Source of the DNA: Rhodococcus oryzae
GTDB lineage: Bacteria > Actinomycetota > Actinomycetes > Mycobacteriales > Mycobacteriaceae
DNA length: 64,000 bases
NCBI RefSeq assembly: GCF_005049235.1
Contig: NZ_SUMD01000005.1
Span: 124,001 to 188,000 of the forward strand
Direction: 5' to 3'
This document shows, in pieces, positions 18,875 to 27,584 of the stretch. Position 1 is the first letter of the stretch. Every line of letters starts with the position of its first letter. Under the pieces are notes generated by a model. That model did no database searches. It saw nothing but the letters and a program-made list of their open reading frames with translations, and was not told where the DNA came from. A program made the translations under genes and the position numbers.

Positions 18875-19399
18875 ATGGCCAGATACATCGCGTTGCTGCG
18901 AGGCATCAATGTCGGCGGGATCAACATCAAGATGGCGGACCTCAAGGACGCGATCTCGGGGCTCGGTTTCGACAACGTCAAGACCGTATTGGCCTCGGGC
19001 AATGTGCTTTTCGACTCCGACCGCACGGACCGCGAGGCGATCAAGTCCGATATCGAGGCCTGCCTGCGGGAGAGGTTCGGCTACGACGCCTGGATCGTGC
19101 TGGTGGACCACCAGCGCCTGGCCGCGGTCGTCGAAGACTTCCCGTTCGAGGCCGACCGCGACGGATGGCACCCGTACGTGTTGCTGTCCTCGGACCCGGC
19201 GTCGCTGGACGACATGTTCGCCGCCGCACAGTCTCTCGCGCTCGGCGACGAGGCGGTCGCGCTCGGTGACGGCGTCCTGTACTGGCATGTCGAACGCGGC
19301 GAGACGCTGCAGAGCCCGTTCGGAAAGCTCAGCGCCAAAGCCAAGTACAAGTCGACGACGACCAACCGGAACCTGCGCACCCTGCGCAAGCTGTTGTGA
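18875..19399 (+). CDS. DUF1697 family protein
   Basis: The 174-aa protein starts MARYIALLRGINVGG, the hallmark of DUF1697, followed by the family TVLASGNVLFDS stretch and the C-terminal KYKSTTTNRNLRT. It is a soluble alpha/beta protein without known activity. It starts about 80 bp from the 5' end of rnpB, divergent from it. Confidence 0.9.
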   Translation: MARYIALLRGINVGGINIKMADLKDAISGLGFDNVKTVLASGNVLFDSDRTDREAIKSDIEACLRERFGYDAWIVLVDHQRLAAVVEDFPFEADRDGWHPYVLLSSDPASLDDMFAAAQSLALGDEAVALGDGVLYWHVERGETLQSPFGKLSAKAKYKSTTTNRNLRTLRKLL

Positions 19400-19422
19400 C
19401 GGTCGGCTGAGGTACTCGCCGA

Positions 19423-20667
19423 ATGGTCTGGCTTGTCGGCGCCCTCGTCGCCCTGGTGCTGGCCGCCGCGATCCTCCGTCCGCACGGACTGCCCGAGGTG
19501 GCCGTCGCCGCGCCCGCCGCCGTGATCGTGGTGGCCGTCGGGGCGGTCACGCCTGCGCAGGCACTGGAGGAGGTGCGCACGCTCGGTCCGACCGTGGCGT
19601 TCCTCGCCGCGATCCTCGTGCTCGCCCACCTCGCGGACGCGAGCGGCGTGTTCACCTGGACCGCCTCGGTCCTGCGGCGTGATTCCCGGGGTCGCCCGAA
19701 GCGGCTGCTGGGGCTGGCATTCACCGCCTGCGCGGTCACCACCGCGGTGTTGAGCCTGGACGCCACGGTGGTGCTGCTGACGCCCGCGATCGTGGCGACC
19801 GCGACGAGGATGGGCGTCTCGGCGCGCCCGGTGAACTACGCCGCGGCGCACCTGGCCAACTCGGCATCGACGTTGCTGCCGGTATCGAACCTGACGAACC
19901 TGCTGGCCTTCTCGGCGACGGGCCTCGGTTTCCTCCACTTCACCTCCCTGATGGCATTGCCGTGGCTCGTCGCGATCGCGGTGGAGTTCGTGGTGTTCCG
20001 GCTCTTCTTCGCGCGCGACCTCGCCGCGCCGCCGGAACCAGCCCCGACGCCGATGCCGACGTCGACCCGGATCCTGCCGCCGCCCCGCTGGGCCCTGGCG
20101 GTCCTCGGTCTGACCCTGCTCGGCTTCGCGTTGTCCGGCCTCGTCGGGGTGGCCCCGGCGTGGATCGCGGTCGCCGGTGCGGTGCTGCTCGGTGTGCCCG
20201 CACTGAAGGAGGGGCGCACCAGGCCGCGGTCGATGCTCGCCGCGGCCGATCCCTACTTTGCGGTGTTCGTCCTCGCGCTGGGGATCCTGGTCGCTCCCCT
20301 GATCGACGGGGAGGTCGGCGACTGGGTCGGAGGTCTGCTGCCACACACCGAGTCGTTCACCGCCCTGCTCCTGACAGCGTCCGTGGCCGCGCTCGCCGCG
20401 AACCTGGTCAACAATCTGCCCGCCACCCTCCTGATGATCGGCGCCCTCGGGCCGGGCGCACCGACCGGGCTGCTCCTGGCGATGCTGATCGGGGTGAACC
20501 TCGGGCCCAACCTGACCTACACCGGGTCCCTGGCAACGCTGCTGTGGCGCCGGGTTGCGACCCGCTGTGGGCAGCCGCCGACGCTGGGCACCTTCACCGC
20601 GCTCGGTGTGATCAGCACTCCCCTGACCATTGTCGGCGCCGTCGCCGCGCTGTGGCTGGCGCTCTGA
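19423..20667 (+). CDS. ArsB/NhaD (ion transporter superfamily) permease
   Basis: The 414-aa protein has about 10-11 predicted membrane segments. Two inverted halves carry re-entrant-type motifs: AHLANSASTLLPVSNLTNLL in the first half and ANLVNNLPATLLMI...GVNLGPNLTYTGSLATLL in the second. These are typical of ArsB-like anion permeases. An arsenite or other anion efflux role is possible, but no arsR, arsC or ATPase gene is nearby, so the substrate is open. It follows the DUF1697 gene by 23 bp, possibly as one transcript. Confidence 0.87.
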   Translation: MVWLVGALVALVLAAAILRPHGLPEVAVAAPAAVIVVAVGAVTPAQALEEVRTLGPTVAFLAAILVLAHLADASGVFTWTASVLRRDSRGRPKRLLGLAFTACAVTTAVLSLDATVVLLTPAIVATATRMGVSARPVNYAAAHLANSASTLLPVSNLTNLLAFSATGLGFLHFTSLMALPWLVAIAVEFVVFRLFFARDLAAPPEPAPTPMPTSTRILPPPRWALAVLGLTLLGFALSGLVGVAPAWIAVAGAVLLGVPALKEGRTRPRSMLAAADPYFAVFVLALGILVAPLIDGEVGDWVGGLLPHTESFTALLLTASVAALAANLVNNLPATLLMIGALGPGAPTGLLLAMLIGVNLGPNLTYTGSLATLLWRRVATRCGQPPTLGTFTALGVISTPLTIVGAVAALWLAL

Positions 20668-20668
20668 C

Positions 20669-20707
20669 ACGGCAGGGCCGGCCCGGATTCCGGGCCGGCC
20701 CTGCCGT
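20669..20707. terminator. Bidirectional terminator between the permease and transporter genes
   Basis: A perfect 18-bp GC-rich stem with a 3-nt loop lies between the convergent genes ending at 20667 and 20717. Confidence 0.85.
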
Positions 20708-20716
20708 GGGGTCCGG

Positions 20717-22111
20717 TCAGACGGTCGCGTGTACCTTCTCCGCGGACGGCGGCAGCTCGGGGTCCTCGTCGGCGAACGGGTCGCCGTTGCGGGGCGCGTT
20801 GTAGAGCTCCTCGTCGAGGATTCCCTCCCGCTTGGCGACGATGGTCGGGACCAGCGCCTGCCCGGTGACGTTGAGCGCGGTGCGGCCCATGTCGACGATC
20901 GGCTCGACGGCCAGCAACAGCCCGACACCCGCGAGCGGCAGACCCAGGGTGGACAGGGTCAGCGTGAGCATCACGGTGGCACCGGTTGTGCCCGCGGTGG
21001 CGGCCGAACCGATCACCGAGACCACGACGATCAGCAGGTAGTCCGTCAGGCTCAGGTCGATGCCGTAGAACTGCGCCACGAAGATCGCGGCGATGGCTGG
21101 GTAGATCGCGGCGCAGCCGTCCATCTTGGTGGTCGCGCCGAGCGGCACCGCGAACGACGCGTACTCGCGCGGCACGCCCAGGTTGCGCTCGGTGACCCGC
21201 TCGGTCAGCGGCAGGGTGCCGATCGAGGACCGGGACACGAAGCCGAGCTGGGTGGCCGGCCACACGCCGGAGAAGAACTGCTTGACCGAGAGCCCGTGCG
21301 CGCGAACGAGAATCGGGTACACGACGAAGAAGACGATGGCCAGGCCGATGTAGACGGCCAGGGTGAACACACCCAGCTGACCGATCGCGTCCCACCCGTA
21401 GGTGGCCACGGCCTTTGCGATCAGCGCGGCGGTGCCGATCGGGGCGAGGCGGATGATCCACCAGAGCACCTTCTGCACGATCGCGAGCAGCGAGGCGTTC
21501 AGTTCCAGGAACGGCTCGGCCTTCTTGCCCACCTTGAGCGCCGCGATCCCGACCGCGATCGCGATGACCAGCAACTGCAGGACGTTGAAGCTCAGCGACG
21601 TGGTCGCGGCGCCGGAGTCCGTGACCGTCGTCTTCGCGCCGAGGGCGAGGAAGTTTTGCGGGACCAGGCCGGTCAGGAACGCCCACCAGGAGCCGGACCC
21701 CTTCGGGACCCCGGCGTCGTCGGGATTGACGGACGTGTTCGCGCCGGGCTGGGTGATCAGCCCGACCGCGATGCCGATCAGCACCGCGATGAACGCGGTG
21801 ATCGCGAACCACAGCAGCGTCTGGACGGCCAGACGGGCGGCGTTGGCCACCTGGCGGAGATTGGCGATGGAGCTGACGATCGCAGTGAAGACCAGCGGGA
21901 TCACCGCGACGGTCAGCAGCGCGACGTAGCTCGAACCGATGGTCGTGACGGTGCCGGTCAGCCAGTTGGCACTGCCGTCGTCGGCGGGGGGCATCGAGCG
22001 GGCCAGCAGTCCGATGAGGACGCCGGCGATCAGGCCGACGACGATCTGTGGACCGAAGGAGGTTGCCCAGCCGGGCAGGCGCCTGGTGCGGGCGAGGATG
22101 GGGGCCGACAT
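20717..22111 (-). CDS. DAACS-family amino acid:cation symporter, probably cystine (TcyP-like)
   Basis: The 464-aa membrane protein starts at ATG 22111, with GAAAGG about 9 nt upstream. It has about eight membrane segments and two re-entrant hairpins. The family signatures are SRSSIGTLPLTERV, FAVPLGATTKMDGCAAIYPA and the C-terminal AGTTGATVMLTLTLSTLGLP. The TKMDGCA loop resembles TcyP cystine symporters more than DctA or GltP. A cysteine-containing leader peptide 120 bp upstream supports a sulfur amino acid substrate, which is otherwise an inference. Confidence 0.88.
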   Translation of the reverse strand: MSAPILARTRRLPGWATSFGPQIVVGLIAGVLIGLLARSMPPADDGSANWLTGTVTTIGSSYVALLTVAVIPLVFTAIVSSIANLRQVANAARLAVQTLLWFAITAFIAVLIGIAVGLITQPGANTSVNPDDAGVPKGSGSWWAFLTGLVPQNFLALGAKTTVTDSGAATTSLSFNVLQLLVIAIAVGIAALKVGKKAEPFLELNASLLAIVQKVLWWIIRLAPIGTAALIAKAVATYGWDAIGQLGVFTLAVYIGLAIVFFVVYPILVRAHGLSVKQFFSGVWPATQLGFVSRSSIGTLPLTERVTERNLGVPREYASFAVPLGATTKMDGCAAIYPAIAAIFVAQFYGIDLSLTDYLLIVVVSVIGSAATAGTTGATVMLTLTLSTLGLPLAGVGLLLAVEPIVDMGRTALNVTGQALVPTIVAKREGILDEELYNAPRNGDPFADEDPELPPSAEKVHATV

Positions 22112-22234
22112 GTGACGGACCTTTCGTGATGGGTGCGCAGCAGCAGGCACGCTCGTTCGAGCGTGGGTGCGCGGGGAGTGCCGACGGACGCCGGGCCCGG
22201 GACAGAGGTCGACCGGGTGGCAGGAATGGATGGG

Positions 22235-22315
22235 TCAGCGCATACAGACAGCGCTCGCCTGCAGACAGTTGTCGACATACCGTCGACTGGTCAGCAGCGA
22301 GTTCACCCGGAGCAT
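22235..22315 (-). CDS. 26-aa leader peptide (putative cysteine attenuator)
   Basis: ATG 22315 has GGGAG 5 nt upstream and encodes MLRVNSLLTSRRYVDNCLQA then SAVCMR, TGA at 22237-22235. The SRR(Y/H)VD...ASAVC pattern matches the family of short actinobacterial putative leader peptides found ahead of sulfur-metabolism genes. Its two Cys codons near the stop would make translation sensitive to charged tRNA-Cys. It sits 123 bp upstream of the symporter on the same strand. Confidence 0.72.
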   Translation of the reverse strand: MLRVNSLLTSRRYVDNCLQASAVCMR

Positions 22316-22347
22316 GTTACTCCCGCTAAGAAACGCGCTTCGCGCCG

Positions 22348-22387
22348 GTGAGTGATTAGCACCCCGGTCGGGGTACAAATCACTCAC
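22348..22387 (-). terminator. Terminator after the RNase H/phosphatase gene
   Basis: A hairpin with outer arms GTGAGTGATT/AATCACTCAC and inner arms ACCCCG/CGGGGT lies 17 bp past the stop at 22404. It separates this operon from the leader peptide and transporter unit downstream. Confidence 0.75.
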
Positions 22388-22403
22388 GGGCGGCGCAGCC
22401 GCA

Positions 22404-23531
22404 CTAGAGGTGCGAGGTGTCGTTGACGAGGCGCACCGAGGCACCGCCGTCGGGGTAGAACTCGGCGATGGACAGCGATGCCAGGTCCAGGTGCAGCCGG
22501 TAGAGCAGCGACGGCCCGACGTCCAGCGCCATCTGCAGCAGGGTCTTGATCGGCGTGACGTGCGAGACCAGCAGCAGGTTCGCGCCGGGGAACTCGGCCA
22601 CGAGGTCGTCGCGCGCCCGCTCGATGCGCGCCCGCACCTCGTCGAAGCTCTCGCCGCCGGGCGGCCGGACGGAGGTGTCGGAGATCCACCGGCGGTGCAG
22701 CTCGGGGTCGCGCTCGGACGCCTCCCCGAAGGTCAGCCCCTCCCAGTCACCGAAATCCGTCTCGATGAGTCCCTCGTGGACCCGGACCGGCAGCGACAGC
22801 TCGGCGGCCACCGCCTCGGCGGTCTGCCGCGCCCGACCCAGCGGCGACGACAGGACGGCGGTGATGCCGCCGCGTTCGCCGATCCGCTTCGCGGCCGCGC
22901 GGGCCTGAGACAGGCCGAGGTCGGTCAGCTCCGGGTTGCCGCGGCCGGAGTAGCGGCGCTCGACCGACAGCGCGGTCTGCCCGTGCCGGAGCAGCAGCAT
23001 CCTGGTGGGCTTCCCGAGCGCACCGGTCCACCCCGGTGAGACCGGGGCAGACTCCGGCTTCTCGGTTTTCGCAGCGACCGTCGCCGGGGCCGTCAGGTTC
23101 GTCGGCTGCCCGTCCATGGCCTCGTTCGCGAGCTTGTCGGCGTGCGAGTTCTCGGCCCGCGGGATCCACGTGTAGTCGACCCGGTCGAAACCGGCGGCCA
23201 GCTCGCCCGCCTGCCGGGCGAGCGGCTTCATGTCCGGGTGCTTGACCTGCCAGCGCCCGGACATCTGCTCGACGACCAGCTTCGAGTCCATCCGCACCGA
23301 CACCGACCGGGCGCCGAGCGCCGCCGCGGCGGTCAGCCCGGCGATCAGCCCGCGGTACTCGGCGACGTTGTTGGTCGCGATGCCGATAGACTCGCCGCGC
23401 TCGGCCAGCACCCGGTCGTGATCGGAGTCGAAGACGACCGCGCCGTAGCCGGCCGGTCCCGGGTTCCCGCGTGAGCCGCCGTCGGCCTCGACGAAGACGT
23501 GGCCAATGGAGCGACCCCCGGGGTCAGTCAC
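22404..23531 (-). CDS. Bifunctional RNase H / acid (alpha-ribazole-type) phosphatase
   Basis: The 375-aa fusion protein has an N-terminal RNase HI domain (FVEADGGSRGNPGPAGYGAV, NNVAEYRGLIAGL, MDSKLVVEQMSGRW, ENSHADKLANEA). A C-terminal histidine phosphatase domain follows (LLLRHGQTALSVERRYSGRG, ETDFGDWEGLTF, LLVSHVTPIK). It corresponds to M. tuberculosis Rv2228c, which degrades RNA:DNA hybrids and has acid phosphatase and CobC-like activity. GTG 23531 overlaps the upstream stop as GTGA, which indicates coupled translation. Confidence 0.94.
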   Translation of the reverse strand: MTDPGGRSIGHVFVEADGGSRGNPGPAGYGAVVFDSDHDRVLAERGESIGIATNNVAEYRGLIAGLTAAAALGARSVSVRMDSKLVVEQMSGRWQVKHPDMKPLARQAGELAAGFDRVDYTWIPRAENSHADKLANEAMDGQPTNLTAPATVAAKTEKPESAPVSPGWTGALGKPTRMLLLRHGQTALSVERRYSGRGNPELTDLGLSQARAAAKRIGERGGITAVLSSPLGRARQTAEAVAAELSLPVRVHEGLIETDFGDWEGLTFGEASERDPELHRRWISDTSVRPPGGESFDEVRARIERARDDLVAEFPGANLLLVSHVTPIKTLLQMALDVGPSLLYRLHLDLASLSIAEFYPDGGASVRLVNDTSHL

Positions 23532-24265
23532 AGACCGGATTCCTTGGTACGCACCATGATCGCGTTGCACTCGGGGCAGCGGATCAGCGTCTCCGGATCG
23601 GCCTTGGCGATGCGGGAGATCTCGCCGCGGTCGATCTCGATCCGGCACGCGCCGCACCGGCGGGCCTGCAGCAACGCGGCCCCGGCGCCACCGGCGGACC
23701 GCTGACGGTCGTAGATGGCCAGCAGGTCGGCCGGGAACTCCGGCTCGAGCGCGGCCCGGTCGCTCACGCACCGCTGCTCGGCCGCGTCGAGGTCGGCGGC
23801 GGCGTCGTCGCGGCGACGGCTGGCATCGATGAGGGCGTCGTCGATCTGGCTCAGCTGGGCGCCCGCGTGCTCGTAGTCAGACTGCGAGGCCTCGCGGCGC
23901 TCCATCACCTCGAGCAGTTCGTCCTCGAGGATCGACTGCCTGCGCTCGAGGCTGCCGAGCTCGTGCTCCAGCTCGGTGAGCTGCTTGGCGCCGACGGTGC
24001 CGCCCTGGAGCAGCTTCCGGTCGCGCTCCTCGCGCTGGCGGACGGCGTCCACCTCGCCCTCAAGCTTCTTGATGTCCCGGTCCAGGTCGTCGAGGACGAT
24101 CTCCACCGCGACCGCGGCGTCCTTGCGCGCCACACGGTCGGACTCGAGGCGCTGCACCTCTTCCTGCTCGGGCAGCGTCCGGCGGCGGTGCGCGATCCTC
24201 GACAGCTCGGTATCCACCGCCGCGAGGTCGAGCAGCTTGGCCTGAATCCGGGGTTCGACGTTCAC
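23528..24265 (-). CDS. Coiled-coil zinc-ribbon protein
   Basis: The 245-aa protein from GTG 24265 (AGGAG 9 nt upstream) is mostly long heptad helices (residues 5-180). It ends with a zinc ribbon made by CGACRIEI and CPECNAI. It corresponds to Rv2229c, a conserved actinobacterial protein of the CT398/Rv2229c type, linked by some to nucleic-acid or secretion complexes; the function is unproven. It precedes and overlaps the RNase H/phosphatase gene. Confidence 0.92.
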   Translation of the reverse strand: MNVEPRIQAKLLDLAAVDTELSRIAHRRRTLPEQEEVQRLESDRVARKDAAVAVEIVLDDLDRDIKKLEGEVDAVRQREERDRKLLQGGTVGAKQLTELEHELGSLERRQSILEDELLEVMERREASQSDYEHAGAQLSQIDDALIDASRRRDDAAADLDAAEQRCVSDRAALEPEFPADLLAIYDRQRSAGGAGAALLQARRCGACRIEIDRGEISRIAKADPETLIRCPECNAIMVRTKESGL

Positions 24266-24354
24266 GCGGGCGGGCTCCTGCTTGTGCTGAGTGGGGTTAT
24301 TGGCCCCGCTACCGTACCGCCCTGCGGGGTGCAGCCAGTACCGCTGCGCAGCGG

Positions 24355-25059
24355 TCACCGCGCCCGCCCGACGAATGCCTCGATTCCGTCGAGGACGCAC
24401 CGCAGTCCGAGTTCGAGCCCGACTCGGTCCGCCGGCTCGAATCCGCCGCCGTCGATGGACTCGATCAGCGCCGGATAGTCGTCACGCCGCCGATCGACGA
24501 TCGCGGAGACCGAACCGAGCCACTCGGCGCGCCACTGCTCGGACACCGCGTCGGGCATCGCCGCCTGACCGGCGACGCCTCGCACGTGCCCGAGGAGCAG
24601 CAGGAACAGTTGGTGGACATCGCGGTGCTCGAGCCCGGTCTCGGCGAATGCCCGCAGCGCGGAGTCCATCCAGCCGAGCTGATTCGGGCCCATCACCCCC
24701 TCACCGCCGGTCGACGCGAGCAGCCAGGGGCGCCGCACGAACAGGCTATGGAGCTCGCGCGCCCAGGCCTCCAACCTCGGCCGCCACCCACCCTCGATGC
24801 CGCTCAGATCGGGCGGCGCACCGATCGCCTCGTCCAGCATCAGCGTGAGCAGCGTCGCCTTGTCGGGAACGTAGCGGTACAGCGAGGTGGTGGTGAAGCC
24901 GAACTCGGCTGCCACGCGCTGCAGCGACACCGCCTCGAGCCCACTCGCGTCGGCGATACCGACGGCGGCCGCGACCACCTCGCGGACGCTCAGGCTCGGG
25001 CGCCGCCCCCGGCGCGCGGGTTCCTCGTCCCGCCACAACAGCTCGAATGCCGTCGTCAT
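24355..25059 (-). CDS. TetR/AcrR family regulator
   Basis: The 234-aa protein has about 25 residues before a standard TetR helix-turn-helix (REVVAAAVGIADASGLEAVS, then VAAEFGFTTTSLYRYVPDKA). A TetR-C type ligand domain follows. It is divergent from the FAD monooxygenase gene, with two perfect GTGAA-N5-TTCAC palindromes between them. It probably represses that enzyme and itself, and is released by a small aromatic or polyketide-like ligand. Confidence 0.92.
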   Translation of the reverse strand: MTTAFELLWRDEEPARRGRRPSLSVREVVAAAVGIADASGLEAVSLQRVAAEFGFTTTSLYRYVPDKATLLTLMLDEAIGAPPDLSGIEGGWRPRLEAWARELHSLFVRRPWLLASTGGEGVMGPNQLGWMDSALRAFAETGLEHRDVHQLFLLLLGHVRGVAGQAAMPDAVSEQWRAEWLGSVSAIVDRRRDDYPALIESIDGGGFEPADRVGLELGLRCVLDGIEAFVGRAR

Positions 25060-25131
25060 CTGCTCTCCTCCGTTGCCGCCGAGGTCCGCGATTGACCGCG
25101 AACCGAAACTGTGTATAACCTACACTCAATA

Positions 25132-25162
25132 GTGAACGGCATTCACAGTGAATGCGATTCAC
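25132..25162. promoter_or_regulatory. Tandem operator for the TetR regulator
   Basis: Two 15-bp palindromes, GTGAACGGCATTCAC (25132-25146) and GTGAATGCGATTCAC (25148-25162), lie one base apart in the divergent promoter region, 22 bp before the monooxygenase start. Confidence 0.8.
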
Positions 25163-25183
25163 AACAACTATAGGGAGGCACCC

Positions 25184-26410
25184 ATGATCGAGTCGTCAAC
25201 GGCACGCCGCGGCAACGTCCTCATCTCCGGGGCCAGCCTGGCCGGCCCGGCGCTGGCCTTCTGGCTGCACCGCTTCGGCTTCTCCGCCACCGTCGTCGAG
25301 CGCGCGCCGCGGCTGCGCGAGGGCGGTCAGGCTGTCGACTTCCGCGGTGCGGCGCACCTGCAGATGCTCACCCGGATGGGCCTCCTCGACGAGATCCGCG
25401 AACTCCGGACGCCGGAGGGCCGACTGAACGTCATCGACGGCGACGGCCGGACGCTGGCCAGCCTGCCGCCCGAGTTCACCGGAGGCGACGTCGAGATCCA
25501 ACGCGGCGACCTCGCCCAGCTGCTGTTCGCCAAGACCGAGGACCACACCGAGTACGTCTTCGGCGACTCGATCACCGGACTCACCGATACCGACGAAGGC
25601 GTGCACGTCACCTTCGAGCGCGGTGCCCCGCGCACCTTCGACCTGGTGATCGGCGCCGACGGCCTGCACTCGAACGTCCGGAAGCTGACCTTCGGGGACG
25701 AGTCCCGCTTCCTCACCCAGTCCGGCTACTACGTCGCGATCTTCAACGCGCCCAACAGCATCGGACTCGGCGACGACAGCGTCCTCTACAACGAGCCGGG
25801 CGTGGGCGTGATGGCGTACGGCACCAGGGGCGGCGACGAGTGCGAGGTCATGTGCCTGTTCGAGTCGGCACCGATCGACTACGACCACCGCGACATCGAC
25901 CAGCAGAAGCGGATCCTCGCCGACGTCATGTCAGGCGTCGGCTGGCAGACGCAGACCCTGATGCGCGAGCTCGAGTCCGCGACGAGCTTCTACTTCGACT
26001 CGATCAGCGTCGTCGAGATGGACCGCTACAGCGCGGGCCGGATCGCCCTGATCGGCGACGCCGGCTATGGCGCCACCTGCGGCGGGATGGGTGCGGGCAT
26101 GTCCCTGATCAGCGCCTACGTGCTGGCCGCCGAGCTGGCCGCCGCCGATGGCGACCACCGCACCGCGTTCGCGCGGTACGAGGAGCAGATCCGCGGCTAC
26201 GCGACGGCCTGCCAGAAGGTCGCCAAGGGCGCCGGTCCCACCCTCGCCCCGCCGACCGCGAAGAAGCTCGGCCAGCGCAACCGGATGTTCAAGGTGCTGA
26301 CCTTCGGCCCGCTGAGCAGGCTGCTGGCCTGGATGTCCACCAGGGCCGCCAACGCCATCGACGTCGGCCGCTACGAGAGCGTGCCCGAGCGGGTGCCGGC
26401 GACGAGCTAG
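25184..26410 (+). CDS. FAD-dependent aromatic monooxygenase (TetX/PHBH-like)
   Basis: The 408-aa protein starts at ATG 25184 after GGGAGG. The N-terminal Rossmann motif reads LISGASLAGPALAFWLHRFG, followed by an R-E-GGQAVDFRG loop, the DG motif GADGLHSNVRK near 160 and the GD motif ALIGDAGYGATCGGMGAG near 290. These mark a class A flavoprotein hydroxylase that uses NAD(P)H and O2. The substrate is unknown. TetX-like drug inactivation and polyketide tailoring are both possible. The divergent TetR gene and operator pair point to substrate induction. Confidence 0.92.
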   Translation: MIESSTARRGNVLISGASLAGPALAFWLHRFGFSATVVERAPRLREGGQAVDFRGAAHLQMLTRMGLLDEIRELRTPEGRLNVIDGDGRTLASLPPEFTGGDVEIQRGDLAQLLFAKTEDHTEYVFGDSITGLTDTDEGVHVTFERGAPRTFDLVIGADGLHSNVRKLTFGDESRFLTQSGYYVAIFNAPNSIGLGDDSVLYNEPGVGVMAYGTRGGDECEVMCLFESAPIDYDHRDIDQQKRILADVMSGVGWQTQTLMRELESATSFYFDSISVVEMDRYSAGRIALIGDAGYGATCGGMGAGMSLISAYVLAAELAAADGDHRTAFARYEEQIRGYATACQKVAKGAGPTLAPPTAKKLGQRNRMFKVLTFGPLSRLLAWMSTRAANAIDVGRYESVPERVPATS

Positions 26411-26453
26411 CCACCAGCGCAGCGACCGCCAGCAGCCGCCCAGCGGCGGGCCG

Positions 26454-27584
26454 CTAGCAGGAACCCAGCGTCCACGGGTCGGTGCGGACCGTGGACACCG
26501 CGCTCGCCCACCCGGGGGTCCCGGCGAACCGGGCGTCGAGCACTCCCCTTGCCTGGTCGCACCAGGGGAACTCGCTGGCCCAGTGCGCGACGTCGACCAG
26601 CGCGGGGCCGCCCGCGCGCAGGTGCTCGTCGGCGGGGTGATGACGCAGGTCGGCCGTCACATAGGCGTCCACCCCGCGGGCGGCTGCGACCCCGAGCAGC
26701 GAGTCGCCTGATCCGCCGCACACCGCCACCGTCCGCACTGGCGCCTCCGGGTCCCCCGCCGCGCGCACGCCCCAGGCGGTCTCGGGCAGCGCGGCCCGCA
26801 CCCGGGCGGTGAACTGGCGCAACGTCTCCGGCTCCGCGAGTTCACCGATCCGGCCGATGCCCCGCGGCGACCCGGTGTCGGCCAGCTCGAGGACGTCGAA
26901 GGCCGGCTCCTCGTAGGGGTGGGCGCCTCGCAGCGCGCCGAGCACCAGGCGTCGCAGCGACCGCCTGGCCACCACCTCCACCCGGTCCTCGGCGACCCGC
27001 TCGAGCCGGCCGACCTCGCCGAGCGCCGGGTTCGCGGCCGTGCCCGGCAGGAACTGTCCGGTGCCGGTGACCGTCCAGCTGCAGTCGCGATAGTCCCCGA
27101 CCTGGCCCGCCCCGGCGTCGAACAGGGCCCTGCGTACCGCGTCGGTGTCCGTGGTGGGGACCATCACCACCCACTTGTCGAGCGACTCGGACGGCGCCGG
27201 GTCCAGCGGGCCGGTCACCGTCAGCCCCAGCGCCCGCGCCAGCGCGTCGGACACCCCTGGGTCGGCGGAATCGGCGTTGGTGTGCGCGGTGTACAGCGCG
27301 CAGCCGGACCGGATCAGCCGGTGCACCAGCGCGCCCTTCGGGGTGTGCGCGCCGACGGTGTCCACCCCGCGCAGCAGCAGCGGATGGTGCACGAGCAGGA
27401 GCTGCGCACCCCAGGCCAGCGCCTCCTCGACCACCGACTCGGTGGCGTCGACGGCGATCAGCACCCGGCTGACGTCGTCGGCGGGGTCGCCGCACACCAG
27501 GCCGACGGAGTCCCAGCTCTCGGCGAGCGCGGGCGGGTAGGCCCGCTCCAGCGCCTCGATCACCTCGGCCAGCCGAACAGCCAT
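26454..27584 (-). CDS. NIF3-like dinuclear metal center protein
   Basis: The 376-aa protein has the N-terminal NIF3 half with metal ligands ([31 protein letters not shown]) and a central PII-like insertion ([20 protein letters not shown]). The C-terminal half has [14 protein letters not shown] and [10 protein letters not shown]. It is likely a toroidal hexamer with a two-metal site, and the enzymatic role is not settled. It corresponds to Rv2230c. ATG 27584 shares its A with the TGA of the aminotransferase gene (TGATG), so the two are coupled. Confidence 0.94.
   Translation of the reverse strand: MAVRLAEVIEALERAYPPALAESWDSVGLVCGDPADDVSRVLIAVDATESVVEEALAWGAQLLLVHHPLLLRGVDTVGAHTPKGALVHRLIRSGCALYTAHTNADSADPGVSDALARALGLTVTGPLDPAPSESLDKWVVMVPTTDTDAVRRALFDAGAGQVGDYRDCSWTVTGTGQFLPGTAANPALGEVGRLERVAEDRVEVVARRSLRRLVLGALRGAHPYEEPAFDVLELADTGSPRGIGRIGELAEPETLRQFTARVRAALPETAWGVRAAGDPEAPVRTVAVCGGSGDSLLGVAAARGVDAYVTADLRHHPADEHLRAGGPALVDVAHWASEFPWCDQARGVLDARFAGTPGWASAVSTVRTDPWTLGSC

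Noticed and set aside
20669-20707. Possible third copy of the 39-bp palindrome
   Set aside because: It shares only the general GC hairpin look and the ATT loop; the arm sequences differ and it is simply a terminator between convergent genes.
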